Positions 15,287 to 18,727 of a DNA stretch of 18,727 bases are shown here, piece by piece. Origin of the DNA: JAHIZC01 sp043813305 (GTDB taxonomy: Bacteria > Omnitrophota > Gorgyraeia > Gygaellales > Profunditerraquicolaceae); contig JBDRLC010000007.1 in the NCBI GenBank assembly GCA_043813305.1, positions 1 to 18,727 on the forward strand, read 5' to 3'. Position 1 is the first letter of the stretch. Every line of letters starts with the position of its first letter. The notes below the pieces were generated by a model. That model saw only the letters and a program-made list of their open reading frames with translations, was not told the origin of the DNA and did not search any database. Both the position numbers and the translations under genes were made by a program.

Positions 15287-15295
15287 TATTACAAT

Positions 15296-15365
15296 TAGGT
15301 TCTAGGTTCTAGGTTCTAGGTTCTAGGTTTGTGCTAACACCTAAAACCTAACACCTAGCACCTAA
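15296..15365. repeat. Heptamer array D: two inverted arrays between the citrate-synthase-like gene and purA
   Basis: The left arm (15296-15330) has five units of taggttc, the last ending in ttt; it is the most uniform array in the window. The right arm (15335-15362) has four units: taacacc, taaaacc, taacacc, tagcacc. On opposite strands both arms carry the unit NNACCTA, so they can pair imperfectly across a 4-base gap (15331-15334). The array fills nearly all of the 79-base gap. It starts 9 bases before the purA ATG (counted on the coding strand) and ends 3 bases after the upstream stop codon. Confidence 0.88.
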
Positions 15366-16604
15366 CTACGGTGTCATCGAGAATATCTTCTCGGCAAAAT
15401 CCGGATACTTGGCAATAAATTTTAACTCATCATCTACTAGCGGCTTCTGATTATGGACGTTGCCATATCTGACTAACTCTAAGATCCTAGCAGCCTCAAG
15501 GTCATCATGAAAACGGATCTCTAATTTTTCATAAACATTCCGAAAGCCTTTTATCCCGGAATACTCCCCGGCGGTGATTTTGCGGCCGGTATCGATCACC
15601 TCCAGCTCCCCTCTGCCTAACTCCTCATAATCATAAAGCTCATAGTTTCTCCTGTCTTTCAAAGCGCCGTCGGCGTGTATTCCTGATTCATGCGCAAAGG
15701 CATTTGCTCCGATTCCCGGTTGATTGATCGGAATTGGCACACCAAAAGCATAGGAGGCATACTTACAGATCCTCCAGGACTTGCGTAAATTTATCCGCTC
15801 ATCGAGCGAATAATTACGCATACCGCTCCCATATTTAATCGCTAAGATCACTGAAACTAAATCCGCGTTGCCTGCCCTCTCACCCATGCCGTTTATACAG
15901 GTATTAATATAGGCATCGCACCCTGCATCGCAGGCAGCCTTGGCACCGGCTAGAGAATTAGCTACTACTAAACCTAAATCATTATGACAGTGGATCTCTA
16001 TCGGGATCTTAACCGCCTTGAGCAACTGTCTCACTCTTTCATAAATAGTAAAAGGTGTATCATAGCCTAAAGTATCGCAATACCTCAGTCTATGCGCACC
16101 TGCCTTTTTCGCTGCCTGGGTAAACTCAATCAAATAATCCATCCTGGTGCGCGAGGCATCCTCGGCATTTACTCCGATAGACTTTGCCCCTGACTTAAAC
16201 GCATCCCCGACAGCTTGGGTCATCTCTTTTATTACTGACTTATGGTCAAGTTTACCTTTAAATTTATTTACGATCATCTGATCAGAGGTCGAGATAGATA
16301 AATTCAGGTGTTTTAATCCCGGGGCTAATTTAAAAGCGGCCTTCACGTCTCCTTTAGTAGCCCTTACCCATCCCCCTAGTCTCAAATCAGCGATCACGCC
16401 CTTCTTCGCCAATTCTAGATTAGCATTAAGATAACTTGTCTCATGGCGCGTAACCGGAAAACCGAATTCCGACTGGAATATACCCATATCATTCAAGTAC
16501 ATATTAATCATTGTCTTTTCTAGCTTGGAAAGGCAGATACGCGAAGTCTGCACCCCATCGCGGTTAGTCACGTCAATTATACGAATCTTTGGTTTTGCTT
16601 TCAT
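15366..16604 (-). CDS. DRE-TIM metallolyase: probable Re-citrate synthase (or homocitrate/isopropylmalate synthase family member)
   Basis: Condenses acetyl-CoA with a 2-oxo acid; the most likely product is citrate from oxaloacetate. The 412 residues form a LeuA-like TIM barrel. The first motif is DVTNRDGVQ (11-19) instead of the DTTLRDGEQ usual in LeuA and NifV. Metal-binding HCHND is at 205-209, GERAGNADL at 241-249 and AHESGIHADG at 304-313. There is no LeuA-type regulatory domain. The wording DVTNRDGVQTSR and the QSEFGFP stretch (44-50) resemble, from memory, the Re-citrate synthases of Clostridium kluyveri and relatives, which are often misannotated as homocitrate synthase. An AAGGAG ribosome site precedes the ATG. 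It starts 4 bases after the fusion gene. No aconitase or lysine-pathway gene is in view to settle the substrate. Confidence 0.82.
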   Translation of the reverse strand: MKAKPKIRIIDVTNRDGVQTSRICLSKLEKTMINMYLNDMGIFQSEFGFPVTRHETSYLNANLELAKKGVIADLRLGGWVRATKGDVKAAFKLAPGLKHLNLSISTSDQMIVNKFKGKLDHKSVIKEMTQAVGDAFKSGAKSIGVNAEDASRTRMDYLIEFTQAAKKAGAHRLRYCDTLGYDTPFTIYERVRQLLKAVKIPIEIHCHNDLGLVVANSLAGAKAACDAGCDAYINTCINGMGERAGNADLVSVILAIKYGSGMRNYSLDERINLRKSWRICKYASYAFGVPIPINQPGIGANAFAHESGIHADGALKDRRNYELYDYEELGRGELEVIDTGRKITAGEYSGIKGFRNVYEKLEIRFHDDLEAARILELVRYGNVHNQKPLVDDELKFIAKYPDFAEKIFSMTP

Positions 16605-16608
16605 ATTT

Positions 16609-18351
16609 TTACTCCTTGATTATTTTTCGTAACTCCTCTATTGAAGGTACACCTTTTGAGCCAAATATCAAGTAATTATTCACTAAATACGTAGGGCCGA
16701 ACATTACTTCCAGCTCCTGATTAAGAGTGATATTTTGCCTTAAAAGTGCTGCTCCTTCGTCGCCCCTCGCACAAGTCTTGACTTTATCCAAATCTAATTC
16801 CACTGCACAATCATCCCACCAGGAGCTATTGAAATTATCCGCCCTGCAGGAAATATAGCTCCAGAAATTCTGCGGGTAATATTTTTGTATGCAGAGTGCG
16901 CGTAAATAGTCTTCGACCTCAAGCGAGCCGTTAGCTGCTTGAAAAATACCATCTTCTTCACCGGCTAAAAAATGAATTTCAGGCGTAAATTCTTCGACTA
17001 GCTTTAATAATCCCGCCGAATTTTTATTATGTAAACTCATAAATAAATCTAATTTTCCTTCTGACTTTTTTCTATTAAGAAAATAACTCACGCCGACAAA
17101 TCTAGGTTCAAGCATATAATATTTATCAACTTTACGCAAGTCTTTCTTAATATTTTCGAAAATTTCCTCTTTCTCCACCTCTTCTCCTAAAAAATAGGCC
17201 GGTAAACCGGTAAGAGAGAATTTATTAATCAGGCTCTCCGCTTTTTTCCCGGGATAATATAAATATGAAACATCTAAACCGGGGAAACTCTTCTTTAAGA
17301 AATTAACCACATTTTCCGTGTTACAGACAGGACACTCTTTGGGAACAATCATCAAAAGACTTATTTTATTTGCCTTGGCAAATTCACAAATTGAGTCTAA
17401 ATTACCGGCACTTTTACATATTCCTATGAAACCTTCTCTCTTACAGTTGTTATCTGAGAAACAATCAGGTAAAATAGCAAGTATATCCGGATCATCCTTA
17501 ATTTTATCTAAAAGGCGCAATTCCTCAATCTCATAACTCGTTAATTCGCCATTTTTTATTGTCAATTCTGCCTTCCCTAACTTACGCCCCTGCCAACTCG
17601 GGTATAGAACCAGAGTATCTGCGACTTTTTTATAAGGCTCTTTACCTGCCTGCCCATGCCCATTGCCTTCTATAAGAATATCTATGCCTTTAGCCATCTT
17701 TATCAGATCTAAGTTCAGATTTGGCTGAAGAGTACTTAAAACTATGATAAAATCTACGCCTTCTTCTCTTAACCTGGCTTCTGCCTCTAAAGCAGATCTA
17801 ACCGGCTCAACAATCTCAAGTTTCGTTAATTTACGCTGCACGGAGAAGGGAGTTACCCCAATGATACCGAATTTAATACCTGCGGTCTCTTTTATGGTAT
17901 AAGGCAAAACTTGGTCGGATTTTAAATTAGATGATAAAAATTTGATCTTTGTTTTACTGATACCGCCCTCAAAGAATTCTTCTCCTAAATTAAACTCCGC
18001 CTCACCCACTCCCGCTGCATCATATTCGATTAATTCCATTGCCTTAAGGTTTGCTAAGGCTCTCCTGCTGTCAAGTTCAGAATTCTGGGTATAATCATCA
18101 AAGGTTCCTCCGGCAAAAAAATTACCGGAATCAAGAATCAGGTTGTCAGGATATTTTTTCTTCAGGCTCTTTATCAGAGTAGCCCTTCTTGCAGCACCTC
18201 CGTCTGGTTCAATCGGACAGGAACAGGGATAAATCATTCCGTGGGTCTCTCCGCTATAGAAAATTGTTATTTTCTCTGCATATGCACTTGTAAAAGCAAA
18301 TAACAAAATAGAGGTAGCGTATAGCATATAGCGCATAGGGAATTTTTTCAT
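16609..18351 (-). CDS. Exported fusion: degenerate 5'-nucleotidase-like domain plus two thioredoxin-like domains
   Basis: A 580-residue secreted or periplasmic protein with a clear signal peptide (1-25, cleavage after AYA). Residues about 26-280 follow the UshA-type metallophosphoesterase fold in order: SGETHG (33-38), GGAARRATLI (51-60), ILDSGNFF (72-79), GVGEAEF (114-120), VLSTLQ (204-209), IEGNGHG (227-233). Most metal ligands of the family are replaced: GNHE becomes GEAE, the SHLG His becomes Thr, and GHTH becomes GNGH. Residues about 305-405 look like a thioredoxin fold with CPVC (340-343) and a candidate cis-Pro P384. Residues about 410-575 look like a second, DsbA/GILT-like fold without CxxC, but with C487, C502, C515, C527 and FGPT (551-554). 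The start shares one base with the serA stop (TAATG). The role is unknown; thiol-disulfide chemistry is more plausible than nucleotide hydrolysis. Confidence 0.75.
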   Translation of the reverse strand: MKKFPMRYMLYATSILLFAFTSAYAEKITIFYSGETHGMIYPCSCPIEPDGGAARRATLIKSLKKKYPDNLILDSGNFFAGGTFDDYTQNSELDSRRALANLKAMELIEYDAAGVGEAEFNLGEEFFEGGISKTKIKFLSSNLKSDQVLPYTIKETAGIKFGIIGVTPFSVQRKLTKLEIVEPVRSALEAEARLREEGVDFIIVLSTLQPNLNLDLIKMAKGIDILIEGNGHGQAGKEPYKKVADTLVLYPSWQGRKLGKAELTIKNGELTSYEIEELRLLDKIKDDPDILAILPDCFSDNNCKREGFIGICKSAGNLDSICEFAKANKISLLMIVPKECPVCNTENVVNFLKKSFPGLDVSYLYYPGKKAESLINKFSLTGLPAYFLGEEVEKEEIFENIKKDLRKVDKYYMLEPRFVGVSYFLNRKKSEGKLDLFMSLHNKNSAGLLKLVEEFTPEIHFLAGEEDGIFQAANGSLEVEDYLRALCIQKYYPQNFWSYISCRADNFNSSWWDDCAVELDLDKVKTCARGDEGAALLRQNITLNQELEVMFGPTYLVNNYLIFGSKGVPSIEELRKIIKE

Positions 18352-18727
18352 TAGAGTTTTATCACCGTAACGCTTAAAATATTCTCCAGTTTCTTTATCT
18401 TATTCAATATCTCGCTGGATACAGGGCTATCAACGTTTAAAACACTGATAGAAGTCCCGCCCGGCTTATCGCGACCAAAGGTCATAGCAGCGATATTAAT
18501 ATTGTGTTTACCCAAAAGCGTACCTAAATTACCGATAATCCCCGGCTTATCGCGATTCTGGATAAAGATCATCTCGCCAACCGGAACCAGCTCTACATAA
18601 TATTTATCTACCTTAACGATCCTCGGCTGTTTGTTGGAAGAGAGGGTCCCTGAAATTCGTCTTGTTTCTTGATCAGTAGTTATTTCTAATTGAATTAAGG
18701 TTACGAATTCTTCCTCACGGGAAGACT
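18351..18727 (-). CDS. serA: D-3-phosphoglycerate dehydrogenase, C-terminal part (ASB and ACT domains)
   Basis: Only the last 124 residues are inside the window; the catalytic NAD-binding part lies beyond the right edge. The frame stays open to position 18727, so the ATG at 18572 is an internal methionine and not the start. The visible part reads as the end of the allosteric substrate-binding domain (ISGTLSSNKQPRIVKVD, VELVPVG) followed by an ACT domain (IFIQNRDKPGIIGNLGTLLG, then INIAAMTFGRDKPGG and VLNVD). This is the arrangement of the long-form SerA of many bacteria, where serine binds the ACT domain and inhibits the first step of serine synthesis. An isolated ACT protein is unlikely because of the matching ASB segment. 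The stop codon is shared by one base with the next gene. Confidence 0.92.
   Translation of the reverse strand, partial: SSREEEFVTLIQLEITTDQETRRISGTLSSNKQPRIVKVDKYYVELVPVGEMIFIQNRDKPGIIGNLGTLLGKHNINIAAMTFGRDKPGGTSISVLNVDSPVSSEILNKIKKLENILSVTVIKL

Noticed and set aside
15296..15365. CRISPR-like repeats
   Set aside because: Units are 7 bases with no spacers and the two arms are inverted; this is a tandem microsatellite-like array.
18351..18572. Stand-alone 73-residue ACT-domain protein
   Set aside because: The frame continues upstream to the window edge and encodes the adjoining SerA allosteric segment, so the ATG is internal to a truncated serA.

Overview
The window (about 18.7 kb, moderately AT-rich) carries 16 genes, all on the minus strand, packed with overlaps or gaps of a few bases. 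Two are cut by the window edges: ruvB at the left and serA at the right. The gene set is bacterial. A lipoprotein with an OmpA-like peptidoglycan-binding domain and an exported fusion protein suggest a diderm cell. Three predicted oxygen-sensitive or anaerobe-associated enzymes (IspG, a TrpRS with a Thermotoga-type iron-sulfur cysteine motif, and a candidate Re-citrate synthase) suggest an anaerobe. The overall look (gene order, heptamer repeats, the 5'-nucleotidase-like/thioredoxin-like fusion) would fit an uncultured lineage such as Omnitrophota. That placement is inferred from memory and not shown by the sequence.

Layout in transcription order (right to left). (1) serA (3' part), an exported 5'-nucleotidase-like/thioredoxin-like fusion, a Re-citrate synthase/homocitrate synthase family enzyme, an inverted heptamer-repeat hairpin, then purA: central carbon, serine and purine metabolism. 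(2) A self-contained two-gene unit with a strong sigma70-type promoter (13969-13997), an OmpA-domain lipoprotein, a membrane-anchored coiled-coil protein, and a tandem-hairpin terminator (12857-12907): probably envelope structure. (3) An envelope and isoprenoid block, uppS-cdsA-dxr-rseP-ispG, which makes isoprenoid precursors (dxr, ispG), the undecaprenyl carrier (uppS), CDP-diacylglycerol (cdsA) and the site-2 protease (rseP). (4) It runs directly into a translation and transcription block, proS-rimP-nusA-infB-trpS. (5) A 207-bp non-coding stretch made almost entirely of hairpins. (6) scpA and ruvB, for chromosome condensation and Holliday-junction migration.

The most unusual signal is a set of four short degenerate tandem arrays, all with a period of 7 bp (an occasional unit is 8 or 9). 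Two lie inside the ispG reading frame. Two lie in the gaps upstream of dxr and purA, where two arrays face each other and could form a long imperfect hairpin. Each array keeps its own 4-5 base core while the other positions vary. Both genes that start just downstream of an intergenic array lack a recognisable Shine-Dalgarno sequence. No CRISPR array, tRNA, rRNA, IS element or phage gene was seen, and no gene-free stretch exceeds 300 bases.
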